From contig NC_061065.1 of the NCBI RefSeq assembly GCF_021917145.1, positions 3,849,168 through 3,913,167 of the forward strand: a DNA stretch of 64,000 bases, written 5' to 3'. The translations under genes were made by a program, and so were the position numbers. Positions 28,020-39,618 of this stretch are shown here, piece after piece. This stretch comes from Hypomesus transpacificus. Its lineage: Eukaryota > Chordata > Actinopteri > Osmeriformes > Osmeridae. The notes under the pieces were generated by a model. The model did no database searches. It was not told the origin of the DNA and saw only the letters and a program-made list of their open reading frames with translations. The stretch's first letter is position 1, and each line of letters begins with the position of its first letter.

Positions 28020-28812
28020 CTAGGAGAGCAGAAAAAGTTTATTTAATAAATCTTTCATTATTATTTGTCTCACAATGGCCAAACCTCACTCCAGTGGAAA
28101 ACACTATCTGTCTTATCTGCCTATTAAGACTTCATACAATGACAACACTTTAAAAAAAATATAAAATAAATAATAAATTAAAAAATATATATATATAGCT
28201 AAAAGATATTGCGCTAGGTATCACTACTGACATAATTCTGAATGCAAACACCACCATCAATGAGCTGCACCTCATCATCGCCTATAAGAAAAAAAGCAAA
28301 GGCCAGGATATTATCTGTAGGACTGATAGCTGGTTCCGAGGTATCATTATGTTGACTGGCCTAAGGCCATCTAGGCTACATCTCAGGAAGAGGTATATCA
28401 GTGTGTGGAATTGTATTTTAGGGTAGGAATGCTGCATATTAAATAAATAGATGATACCAATAATTATGTAGTGAAGTCAAATGAGTGAGTCATAACACAG
28501 CCATATCCGTCCTCAAGATTAAATGTAGGATAGTACATAGGATAATAGATACATACAAAATATTGCATTAAATACTTGCATATTAACTTACTATTAATGT
28601 TTAAGGTGTCTGCGATATCGGTCGTAGTTTCCTAATGCTACACCTGCTGAATACACGTGTCAATGACCAGACTGCAAACGGCAAACAAACATTTGAGCTA
28701 AATGCACACACTCTGGAATAAGACAAAGGCATTAGCTTTTGGCCATTAAAACGAAACATGTAACTATCCACCACCTTAAAGCTTCAGGTTTTGAAAAGCC
28801 TTCCTAGCTCAC

Positions 28813-29000
28813 CTCTGCCTCCCAGCACCGCGTTCGGTCTTGCTTTCCTCTACAGCTTTAGCGTTACTAACATCCAGGCATGTACATCCATGCAGATCGG
28901 GGTAGATGATTTAGTAGCTACGCATTCTGTAAATCTTGTGCAGATAAGTGAAAATTATTGAAAGGAGAAAGGGGAGAATTAATTCAGTCGCGCGCTGAAC
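28813..29000 (-). other. candidate non-coding first exon and promoter of the cytospin-like gene
   Basis: GGAGGCAGAG followed by GTGAGC on the minus strand gives a donor with edge at 28813. The neighbourhood is richer in CpG (for example GCACCGCGTTCGG, and CGCGCG near 28,990) than the AT-rich intron between. The upstream edge is approximate. Confidence 0.4.
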
Positions 29001-29710
29001 TCACTTCTGCGCGGATTGCATCCCAATGCGGCAAACTGACAGCCTCAAGAGAAAAAAAAATCACGTTCACAACCAGGTTTTATTATAATTTGAGACGTTA
29101 AGAATTAATGCACTCGGTTCCAACTCAAATTTGTTTTAGAAGGAGAAATACAAGAGTACATGCCATTTGTATTCAGGTGGGTGATACGGACATTTCCTAT
29201 AGGCTAACTGAGCAGGTCTACATTTACATATTAAAGTCTCTAAGTTTTAGCATAGATACAAAAAGCAAATACATGGCAAGAGAATTTAGATAAAGTGTTG
29301 AGGAACTTGGGTAGAAATATTGACAAAAATAAATAACTACATGTAAATGTAAAGATGCTTTTGTATGTATTAACACCGTGGACAAAAAAATACCTGGCGA
29401 TATTAAACATTATGTAAGCCTAATATTTATTATTGTACAGTTTTTTTTATTATCACTACGTTTGGAAAGAGGCATGGATTGATAAAAAGTGGTATTTGTG
29501 TATTAACAACGTTCCTGTAGTAATTAGTATTTGCTTTGTGAAGTTTGAATCTGCACCACGTTCAATCTGCAATTTTCAGCGCAATGCTGGAGCACATGCG
29601 TACTTTCTGGTATCAATAGGCCTACTTTACGTCACTATACATTTTTCTGCCAACTTTTTATTTTCCCTCCTTATATCTTTTACACAAATATCTGTATTTT
29701 GTTCTCCTTA

Positions 29711-29716
<6 letters not shown>
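29001..29716. other. AT-rich intergenic sequence
   Basis: I see no exon, RNA gene or recognised repeat in this stretch. Confidence 0.4.
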
Positions 29717-29752
<36 letters not shown>

Positions 29753-29878
29753 CTCTCTCTCTCTCTCTCTTGCTCTCTCTCTCTCTCTCTCTCTTGCTCT
29801 CTCTCTCTCTCTCTCTTGCTCTCTCTCTCTCTCTCTCTCTCTCTATTGTTCTATCTCGCTCTCTCTCGCTCTCTTTCT
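29717..29878. repeat. (CT)n microsatellite with regular TTG interruptions
   Basis: Runs of CT are broken four times by TTG or ATTG, giving a higher-order pattern of (CT)n-TTGCT blocks about 20-35 bp long. The right end decays into CTCGCTCTCT. Confidence 0.9.
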
Positions 29879-29886
29879 ATGTTCTA

Positions 29887-29995
29887 CCTTTCAAAACTTT
29901 AGTTCAATTTTTGTTGTTGTTCAACCTTTAGAAACGTTTTCTTTTTGATGCTGGGATATACAGAATAGAAATTACAAGTGGGGTGCATTTCAAGG
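29887..29995 (+). repeat. left copy of a direct repeat flanking the LINE
   Basis: The segments CCTTTAGAAACGTTTT and CTGGGATATACAGAA, with AAATTACA and the following G-rich stretch, recur in the same order at 31097-31253. This copy lacks about 50 bp present between the two segments in the right copy. Confidence 0.8.
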
Positions 29996-30035
29996 CTATC
30001 TTTTGGCGAAAAAACTATTTAGAAATCTTTAGAAA

Positions 30036-31055
30036 TCTCATCCTCTGCCAGGAACCTCGGAGTGACCATGGATGACAAGCTCTCCCTTACAGCCCACATG
30101 CTGCGGTCTCCTGGTCGTGTAGATTCACCCTCTACAACATCCGGAAGATCAGGAGATACCTGTCTGAACATTCCACCCAGCTGCTAGTCCAAGCACTTGT
30201 CCTCTCCAACTTGGACTACTGCAACTCGCTGCTCACCGGTCTCCCAGCATGCGCAACCCGCCCTCTCCAGAGGATTCAGAACGCAGCGGCTCATCTGGTC
30301 TTCAACTTACCCTGACGCTCCCACGTTACCCCGCTCCTCATTTCCCTTCATTGGCTACCCATCACGGCCCGTATCAGATTCAAGACCCTGGTACTGACCT
30401 TCCAAGCGGTGAACGGGAATGGCCCCGACTACATCAAGTCTCTCCTCCAGCCTTGCACCCCCACCTGCCACCTACGGTCTTCTTCTGACAACCGTCTGGT
30501 GGTCCCACCACTCAAGACCGCCCGGTCAAACACAAGCTCTTCTCCAGCCTGGCCCCCCAGTGGTGGAATCAACTCCCCACCTCCATCAGAGACACTGACT
30601 GTCTCCCCACCATCAAGAAAATGTTCAAGACACACTTGTTCCGGGAATACAATGATACCTAGGAATGATTTGCTGGACTTGATGTTAGTTTCCTTCAGGA
30701 TCACAATAACTCTTACTTAGAGACTTGTTGCTCTTGTTGGTTAGCTGTAACTGATTTAAAATTATTGTACTCACTGTGAAATATTTTTACTGTTGCTTGC
30801 TTGTCTACAGGTACAGTCTTGCACTTTTTGGAGGTTCATGTTGTTTAATTTTAACTTGTTTCACTACATGCTCTTAAAGTTCTTCCCGTTTGGCACTTAT
30901 TTTAGTTTTTTTCACAATGTATGCTTCATGTTTGGCTACCTGCAATGTTTGGGGATATCTCGGTGTTATGATCAGTGACCTATGCACTTTTGTAAAGCTC
31001 TCTCTTCAAAGTCGCTTTGGATAAAAGCGTCTGCTAAATGAATACATGTTAATGT
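30036..31055 (+). mobile_element. 5'-truncated L2-like LINE with 13-bp target-site duplication
   Basis: The element is flanked by AAATCTTTAGAAA at 30023-30035 and 31056-31068. It begins inside the C-terminal part of a reverse transcriptase ORF (NLGVTMDDKLSL, then in other frames the thumb-region motif LDYCNSLLTGLP). At least one small indel and several stops break the frame, so it is dead. The 3' end carries the tail CTTTGGATAAAAGCGTCTGC followed by TAAATGAATACATG, typical of fish CR1/L2-clade LINEs. Only about 1 kb of an expected several kb is present. Confidence 0.85.
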
Positions 31056-31096
31056 AAATCTTTAGAAACTTTAGAAAAAAAAAAAGAAAAAAAACC

Positions 31097-31253
31097 TTTC
31101 AAAACCTTTTTTCACGTTTTTTTTGTTCAACCTTTAGAAACGTTTTTTCTGCCTACTAGGCTACTCATACTAGTCCCCTCAGTATACAGTTTGCATAATT
31201 TGATACTGGGATATACAGAACATAAATTACAGGGGGGGTATTTCAGGGCAGGC
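31097..31253 (+). repeat. right copy of the direct repeat flanking the LINE
   Basis: See 29887-29995. This copy includes a middle segment (about 31149-31200) missing on the left, so one copy has a deletion or the other an insertion. Confidence 0.8.
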
Positions 31254-32373
31254 TTTGTTTTCCATTTGATGTAGAGCTAAATACAATGCACCTCCTGCTA
31301 TCTTTGACTAGGCAAGTGCCACATGCCTGAAACCTACTGTGGACAAACCTACTTAGAAAGTCATTAATAGGTATACTTTATAATCCCTCATGAAAAATTG
31401 CGTCTATCCATATTTCACACCTTGTCTTAAGCAAAAAAGGCGTATGGACAGAAAACCTTCGAGAGGGCGTGCAAGAGACCACGTTTGGATGTTGGCTACA
31501 ATACACAAATCTATCTAACACGAGATCGTCTAGAGACATCTTTAGCTAGAACATAAAGCCCATCAGCTTGTCTACTGCCTCATAAAACCGCAACGGCACG
31601 CAGCAGTAACTTTCCTGAACAGTTAGGCAATAACAGTGAAGGCGTCATTCCATTCACATGGATGTGACTGACACATTTACAGTTTCTGGCTATGAAAAGA
31701 GGGTAGAATGTCTTCACTGAAAAAGGTAAGCTATATCATGCTTGATGGTCATACCTTTAAGATGCTCTCAACACTTTTTTAAAGTGAAGTATTATGTTTC
31801 AGCATTTGTTTTCATGCAAATACATCGTCGACCAGTCATTGCGTTACTTTGCTAACTGCCTAGATTCGTGTTGACTTAAAAGACCATCGGTAGAAAGACA
31901 TCTTAACAGATGACACGAATATTACAGGAAGTGGGCTTGACGTTTGTAAAGACATAATTTAGTTTGCGTCATTGTACACTTTGCGGGAGTTACACTGATG
32001 GCTCTTGCAGGCTGGAACGATCTAGACCTGTTAAAATATTCACAGGACATGCTTACCGATATTATCAGCATCCTTGAGACTAGAATTAATTCTTAAATAG
32101 CTGCCTGATTTTTCATAAAGTTCACTCAACCCTTACTTGCTCATTATCAAGATTAACATCAGCAACTGTAAACAGTTTAATGTCTAAATAAAGTTTATCA
32201 AAGGAAAATAAAATGTATTAGTGCATTTGTGGAAAAAATATGTCCACCCTTGTTCTGCAAAACCTTAACTATGTGTTTAATGTGATGGGGTTAATAGTAG
32301 AGCTGTGTTGAAGTCAACATAGAGGAAATTAATGCACTGAAGGCTATGCGTTCATATGTAGGCCTACTTGTGG
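31254..32373. other. intergenic sequence without recognised features
   Basis: No exon, RNA gene or repeat family is evident. Confidence 0.4.
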
Positions 32374-32381
32374 CCACTCTG

Positions 32382-32957
32382 TAGTGATGTGTCGTTCGTG
32401 AACGATTCGTTCATTTGAACGAATCCTTATAAGGACTCGGGAGTAACGAGTCCTCTCAACGAGTGATTCGTTCATTTCCCGACTAGGTCTTTCTACGAGT
32501 CTTTGGATCATTTTTCACGTGACCTGCATAGGCTCTGTAGCTAGAGGAAACGAATGATTAGTTCCTTCCCCGACTCGGTCTTTCTACGAGTCTTTGGATC
32601 CTTTTTTCACGTGACCCGCATTGTATTTTTTAGTAGAGAAAACAGTTTCCTTATTCCCTTTCGCGTGGCCGCTGTTTTAGTAAGACGTGAATGAATGATA
32701 TTCGCTCAAGTCATCATACTGACTGGTTTTGTTATTTTCACTTTACATTTACACTTACAGTTTAGTGCAGTGTAATTGTTTGACGTGATAATTAAATGCT
32801 AGTGTGATAATACATGACCAAATCATACAAACTCATGATACATTATTTTAATGCAGGAATTTATTTTGAAATAGTATTTGCTGGTGCACATGTCATGCAC
32901 TAACCTACAGTGGACGTATAGGGGCTATACGTCCTTTGCAGTGGACGTATAGCCCCC

Positions 32958-32988
<31 letters not shown>

Positions 32989-33083
32989 GAAATGAACAAA
33001 TGACTCGAAAAAAGATTCGTTCATTTTACTGAACGAGATTCAAAGAACCGAATCAGTAAAAAGAACCGAACTTCCCATCACTA
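32382..33083. mobile_element. non-autonomous hAT-type DNA transposon, 702 bp
   Basis: The termini are inverted (TAGTGATG at the left, CATCACTA at the right) and are flanked by an identical 8-bp duplication, CCACTCTG, at 32374-32381 and 33084-33091. An 8-bp duplication is the hallmark of the hAT superfamily. The inside is rich in GTTCG/CGAAC words, includes a perfect 9-bp-arm hairpin (32404-32425), an internal direct repeat (about 32467-32530 and 32555-32622), and a C-run of about 30 bp (near 32959-32988). There is no transposase ORF, so it depended on an element elsewhere. Confidence 0.9.
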
Positions 33084-33091
33084 CCACTCTG

Positions 33092-36000
33092 TATAACCTT
33101 TGAACTAGTCAAGGTAATGCATGTGTGATTGACGTTAGACTGAGCAGATGTACAAAAGATCAGTATAAGCTCTATCTTTAGACATAATGCTCTTCAAAAT
33201 GTTGGATATCTAGTTCACCAATTGGGTACTATGTATGCTTATCTATAGGGGTCTACATCTTAAATGTCAAATTTCAGTTTCAGTTTTATGGATTTAGTAA
33301 GTATAGAGCTTATGCTGTCATTTCTCCTTGTCTTATACATGTTACATGATACATTAAGCTGTTCTGTGTTTATGTCTAGTGACTCAACTTCATTGTACTA
33401 TTTCCATCCAAATTGCTGTATCTGTCACAGGTGTTGCCATGGCTACTTTGGACACACTGGTGTATTTTCCTTGACAAGAACTCAGGTAAGATGTCGGAGC
33501 GCTGACTAAATCAACATGATGAAAGAATGAATGTCACATCCATCAAACAGAAAGCAGCAATTCAGTAGCAATGATCTGAGAATAGCTGAGCAGTAAGTGG
33601 GGGAGCAGAGAGTTTCCAACCCTGCTGTAGGCTGCTTGCACTGCCTGCTCAAGTAGGAAACATACCTCAGCTGAAAGCACTACACAGCAGAGCTGGCTCT
33701 GCCAACAAGCAGATCAAGTGCTGCACATGGGCACATGGGGCCCCTGTGCCTGGGGCCTCCTTGACTGTGTCTGATCCACTAAACAACCTCTGGTAAAATA
33801 GCCTCAAATCACCTAGAAACGTTTTTTTGTTGTCTTTGGGTCACCACGACCCCTCAATCTCCCCACAGATGTAGAGTAGGATATTTTAGACTTGGGCCAG
33901 CCAACTATACAGACCGTTTATTTCTAAATTACATAAACAACAACCACAGCCCAGTCTTAACTTCTATGGTAAGTTTCTTTAACTTAAACCATCCTTATTT
34001 CCTCCTGCCAGAGATGTCGTATGAATGATAGTTATGCAATTTGTTGTACAGTGGCCGTGCAATCAAGTACCCCTTAAAACTCTTATCGGGGCTGTGATTA
34101 CAGCTGTACACCAACAATGCATGATCAAGATTGTACTGATTGTTCGTTTGTTGTATAAGCTGGGCTCTACGTTTAGTTGCTTCATCAGCATGATGATTCC
34201 CCCTCAAAGAGAAGGTACATCGGAGATCTGATCTCTGCATCAGAGAAACGACATGAAGGTTTGATGTTCACAGAAACTCAGCGGAGGTTTTTTTCCATTG
34301 TTCCTCCTCAGACCCTGTGCTAAATCAAGCCTGACTCATCACTTTCCCAAGGTTGTGACTGAGACTGTGCATATTAATTGCTTACAGCAGGCGTCATTTG
34401 GAAATGGCAAATCTGCCTACTCGGTTCTTCATTAAAAATAACCTTGAAGAGGAGCTGATATGAAGGGAATGGGATGTTATAGAATGTGCTTTTTAATATT
34501 TGGTTATTCAGCAAAGACAGATACGGCTATACCTCTGAAAAAAGATTGGAATTATTAATTAGGCATTAAAAGTAAAAATAATGTGTGTATGTATTTTCAT
34601 TGTATTTGAGCTATTTCTATATCATACTTAGCCTACTAAATGCTAGTCCGTATATCCTCATTGGCGTGCCCTGTCTCATGCACCCCAGCAGCAAAGTCAA
34701 CCGCTTTCTCAACCTCCACCACAAGGTGGCACTCTCTGCTTGGAGAAGGGCCTCCCATGTGGCAAAGGGCCAGTCTGTCTGGTTAAGGTTCCACTCAATG
34801 TAATATTGGGTCTTGAATGAGTGTAAAATATGTGGCCCAGGTTGGAGCCTGCTTATGTATATCTTGTACGGGATACGTTTGAGTCTGGCTCATGTGTGGG
34901 TTTGGGTTTCGATGACCTTCAGGCATCACTGCTGCTCTAGAGTTATCCATCTCCGGTCTCCAGCCTGTCTGGCTCCAGAGAACTAACAGGCTTGAAAACA
35001 TATTTCTTCTTTTCCTGCTCCTCTCAGTCCATCCTGCTCCACATTCCACTCCCCCCTCTGAGCCCCCACCAAAGCACCTCTGCTGGTCTAACTCCCTTAA
35101 ATAAATCAAATAAATCACAGATGCATTCTTAATCATGTCAATTGCCGGGTGCTACTTTGTATTTATTGCTGAGGGAAGGTGGAGTGGTGTTGAGTGGCAT
35201 TTCTCTGGAGGAGAGCAAGTCGTCAAGCCAGGCGTAGTCCTTGAGCTAGCAGCAGGCAAATAACTAGCCGTGGCTTTCTGGTCTGCACTACCATAATTAA
35301 TGCTCACCTTATTCAAATGAGGGGCAGGAACAAAATAACGCAGGGACCGGGGTTCTCTGTTCAATGTCTACAGCAGGGTTATTTATCTTACAGGTTGGTA
35401 CTGTACATTTGATCACTTGACTTTAGCCCGAAGCATCAGTTTACAGTAAGTCAAACTGTACATGGATCAGTTTATCCTGTAAAGAGGTGGCCGTTAGCTT
35501 GTAGTTATGTTATACTGAGGATGAAGATTTTTATGTGGGGAAATATACAGTTTGGCGATTGCTAACTTGTTTCTCTGCTAATTTGTCCGCGTTTTACGTG
35601 ATGTCTTGTGAAGTCAGATGGAATCTCATTGACTTAAGATGTCTTGTATTGACTTCCTTCTGGCTTTGCAGATGAAATCAGGATGGGTTTACACTTTTGA
35701 TAGTTTTATAAGATGCTTATCAGGAATTTGCCCTCCTCTCCCCAGCAGTAGCCCCCACCCCACCCTTCCAAAGTTATGACCACTTCAGCATAATGCCAAC
35801 TAGCCGCACATTACCTCCTAATCGATAGCATCCTCTCAGAATCCAGTGTTTATATTTTTTCTCCAGATTTTCCCTTCAGAGTGTTCAGAGAGGGAAGAGA
35901 TCAGTGAAAGAGAGGGTACGTGAGGTGAATTTGAGGGTTGCCCTGAGAGGAATCTCATTATTAATGATGAGTCTTGCTGAGGAGAGAGGTGCTTTGCATC

Positions 36001-36420
36001 CAACTTGTGCCAGTCACATCCATGTCGTTTTTTACAGAATAATAAAGTTGATCACATTCATACTATTTATGATTACATAAGGTAGTGAACCATATAAATG
36101 TATGTTTTATCTATGACTAGTATGTCTCTCTATGATGGACAAGGTTACAAGAACCATCAGATTCACCCTTAACTAAAAATATATACTGTAGCCTACTCTT
36201 GAGTTTCGGCTTAGTTTGGCTCGCCTGATGATGCTAGCCTGCATGTGGTCATACGAGATCGAACTATGAGGGTAATGTCAGTGTCCCTCACTGACCTACG
36301 AGACAAGGAAACCTCTTTCTGTGGGTCCGGTGAGGAAGTGATGTCATTTCAGAATTGTGGCTGGCTGGTGCTTTATTGAGCTTGACATTTTATTGCCAAA
36401 AGTATCAGGTCCCACAACCA
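33092..36420. other. intergenic region upstream of dlgap2
   Basis: No coding exon is supported on either strand; the open frames present are short and lack known motifs or paired splice sites. A CTCF-like site lies at 34719-34732. The remainder is unannotated unique sequence. Confidence 0.4.
34719..34732 (+). promoter_or_regulatory. CTCF-like motif (one mismatch)
   Basis: CCACAAGGTGGCAC fits the core CCASYAGRKGGCRS except at position 5. It lies between the repeat-rich middle and the dlgap2 promoter. Confidence 0.3.
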
Positions 36421-36479
36421 CCACCTTAGTGTGCTACAGTAACAGACCAGAAAAGAGGTGGAGGAGGATGGCTGCGAAG

Positions 36480-37056
36480 AATAGTCAAATACAATACAAC
36501 CTGAAGAGGTGAAGAGAACCAGAAGGGGAGAGAGAGGGACAGAGAGAGAGAGAGAGAGAGGTGGCGGCGATAAAGAGCGAGAGATACATTGCAACAGGGA
36601 GAGAGAGAGGGAGGGAGAGAGCTTGTGGACTGAAAATCCAGATAGCTGCAGGATCCTGGATCCGTGTGGCTGTGTGTTCCAGGTCCGTGTTTTGCGTTGA
36701 GCACTTGGAGCTTGAGAAACATGCAGCGCGCGCCTCTGTCTCTCCCAATGCTGCAGTGGAGGAGCGCACGCAGAGCCCAACACTGTTCCTGGTGTTACAT
36801 AGCCTCTCCCCCTCCTCCTCAGCACTCCATTCCTCTGAGGGCTTGGATAAAATAGAAAAACAACGCCAAATAATCAAGAGAGAAAGAGTGAGACAACAAG
36901 AGAGAGAGACGTAAGCGGTAGGGACAGACAGAAGACCCGACTGCAGACTGAGATTGGTGTGTGTGCACTTCTCATGACGGTTCCATGCCCTCCCATCATC
37001 GTGTGAAGACGCGGCGTATGCGCTCCAATGTCTCCAGAACCTAGTCGCGCTGGAAG
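36480..37056 (+). other. dlgap2: candidate non-coding first exon of dlgap2
   Basis: A purine-rich leader (GA runs around 36538-36620 and 36880-36910) ends at TCGCGCTGGAAG followed by GTAAGA, a strong donor with edge at 37056. It contains several short upstream ORFs, including one starting near 37018 and ending in TAG just before the donor, so no coding start is likely here. Assignment to dlgap2 rests on strand and on the absence of any other gene before the coding exon at 59305. The left edge is approximate. Confidence 0.4.
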
Positions 37057-37976
37057 GTAAGAACATTTGGGATTCATGACCTGATGCCACACTCTAAAGA
37101 CCGCAGACCCAGCCACAGTGACTCCATCATTTTCACATGGCAGAGGAAAACGCCACTTCTTTCTCATTCTCTATCGCTTCCTCCTCCTGTCTGCATGTCA
37201 TTTTGTTTTTGTCAGGTGTGGTGTCTCGCAGATTGAAAGGAACAGGCAGATTGAAAGTTGTCAGTGGAGGTGAAGTACTTTGTATTCAGCAAACCAAGGA
37301 GGCTAAATTCACCCTAAGCTGTGTCGAAGCATGGAAAGTGGAACATATCAGCTACACGCAACACGTTCATATTTATATGGACAGCATGTTGCTTCATTCT
37401 TTCCATGGATGGATATGTGTAATGGTTTGTGTGTGTGTGGGTGGGTGGTTGGGTGTGTATGTCTGTACATGTGTGTATTTGTCTGTGTGTGTGGGTATAG
37501 GTGTGTATATGCATGTGTGTAAGTTTGTGTCGGTGTACATGTGTGTGTTTGTCTGTGTGTGTTTGTCAGCTGAGTAGGAGGGACAACCTCCCAGTCTTCT
37601 TCATGGGCAGCAGGGGGGATTTAACCTGGGGAGATGACCAACATCACTATGTGACTGCTGGTGTCTGGCTTACTGCAGTGTTTCATCACAAATTCCCCAA
37701 ATAAATACATTCACTGTTGAAGAAATGTTGCCTAGCGATAATCTCATACTGGAGTCCTTCGACCGCAGTTTCCCGATGGAAATTATTTTCCCATTGGTTG
37801 CTGTCAGAGCGATGTTTTTTTAATGGTGTCAAACTGAAACGTTTAACTACGGGCAGCAGCATTGACATCACACTGATGGCTATGTGTGTGCTGTTTAAGT
37901 AGACACAGATCCCCAAAAATATAAAGAGGAGAGGGAGTAGAAAGAAATGAAGGGAGCAGGAATGGCTGGTGGAATG

Positions 37977-37981
<5 letters not shown>

Positions 37982-38074
<93 letters not shown>
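37982..38074. repeat. (GA)n microsatellite, about 93 bp
   Basis: Nearly pure GA on the plus strand with a single AAAG interruption at about 38056-38059. Confidence 0.95.
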
Positions 38075-39191
38075 TAGGCTGCCACATAGAAAGGAAAAGA
38101 GAGAGAGCTCTCCTCCCTCAGTGGGTACTGTTTGAACCATGTGGTGTTGTACAGCTGAGCCATGGCTTCCCCATCTTCTTTCTGTCCCTCACACACTGGG
38201 CTGGTACTACCTTCAAGCCCCATGGAGACCTCATAACCCCCATCCCACACACACACACACACACACACATCCTCCCTCAACATCCTCGTAGATTAGAGGC
38301 AGCTACTCAAGCTCCTACTAAACACACTGTTCTGCAGTTAAGCAGCATCACAGGGCTTTGGCCACGTATGCTGTGTGTGTGTGTGTGTGTATACCATTAG
38401 GAGATCATTACCCTGTGCTAGGCTTGTTAGCTTCAGGCAGTACAGTGTGATATACTTGGCCTCAATGAAGAGATACTAATCTTCACTGTTATTGATATCA
38501 TCCTTCAATTCCTGACTGAGGAACAGTACAGTTGGGAAAACATGTATTCATAGTCTGTAACACACAGACACACACACACACACACAAACATGCAGCAAAG
38601 ACAAATCTCTAGTCCACATTGCTGTATGAACCATATCGAGCACCATACATTTGAATCAAGGTGTCTGGTGGAGGTGGTCATTTGTCATCTCTGGCAGAGG
38701 AATGCAGAGGAGAGTCTCAGAGGGATTGGCCAGCTCGTTACCTCACAGCTAGCTCCAGTACCTGCTCTCAGGTGCCCTCTCCTCCTGGCGTTTCCCCAGT
38801 CCAGCTCCACGATCAACCGGCCCAAAGCGTCACTTCTCCTCCTCTGCTCCTCCTCTCCCCTCCCCAAGGCTCCGTTCTGTGTTTGGAGCATGGTCCTTAT
38901 CAATCATACATCCTCAATTTATGAGCTGGGTAATGTGCTTATCTGGCCTTTAGTTTCTGTCACGGGATTCCTCACGCAATGCTTTATGGGCTATAAAAGC
39001 TGTGTGTAGATCGAGCCCTGTGATCATAAGCCAAATGTATGGACTCCCTCCACCCCTTTATCTTTCTCGCTACCTCTCTCTCTCTTTCTCTCTACCTCTC
39101 TCGCTCTTCATATCTTTGGTCTCATGGTTCCGTGCAGGCAGTTCAGTTGTATATCTTTCCACTGCAGGTTAGTGGGATCTTTCAGTAGGCT

Positions 39192-39219
39192 TGTGTGTGT
39201 GTGTGTGTGTGTGTGTGTG
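39192..39219. repeat. (GT)n microsatellite
   Basis: About 14 uninterrupted GT units. Confidence 0.9.
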
Positions 39220-39503
39220 AACAGTAGGGCTTTCTAGGGTGTAGTAGGAAGAGTCACTACATGATAGTGTTGCAGCCTACACGGCTTTGAATCACTGCTC
39301 ATGTAGTGGTTGTGCTTCATCATGGGATGGGGTGAGTGTGGGTGATGAGTGAGTGGGTGGGTGGGAGAGTGAATGTGAGTTTGACTGGAGAGCATTCAGA
39401 GCCTTTACATCCATTGTGCCTGTTACATGCACACGCACACATACATGTTTATGTGTACACTGCAATCTGCCATTCAAATATATTGAGTGTGTCACTTACA
39501 TAA

Positions 39504-39618
<115 letters not shown>

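Noticed and set aside
29433-29948. Open frames of Leu-Ser repeats across the CT array (and similar Arg-Glu, Thr-His and Val-Cys frames at other microsatellites)
   Set aside because: Dinucleotide repeats are open in several frames by nature.
30197-30720. Open frames in the LINE region that could look like new genes
   Set aside because: They are frames of a decayed reverse transcriptase; the true frame is broken by an indel and stops.
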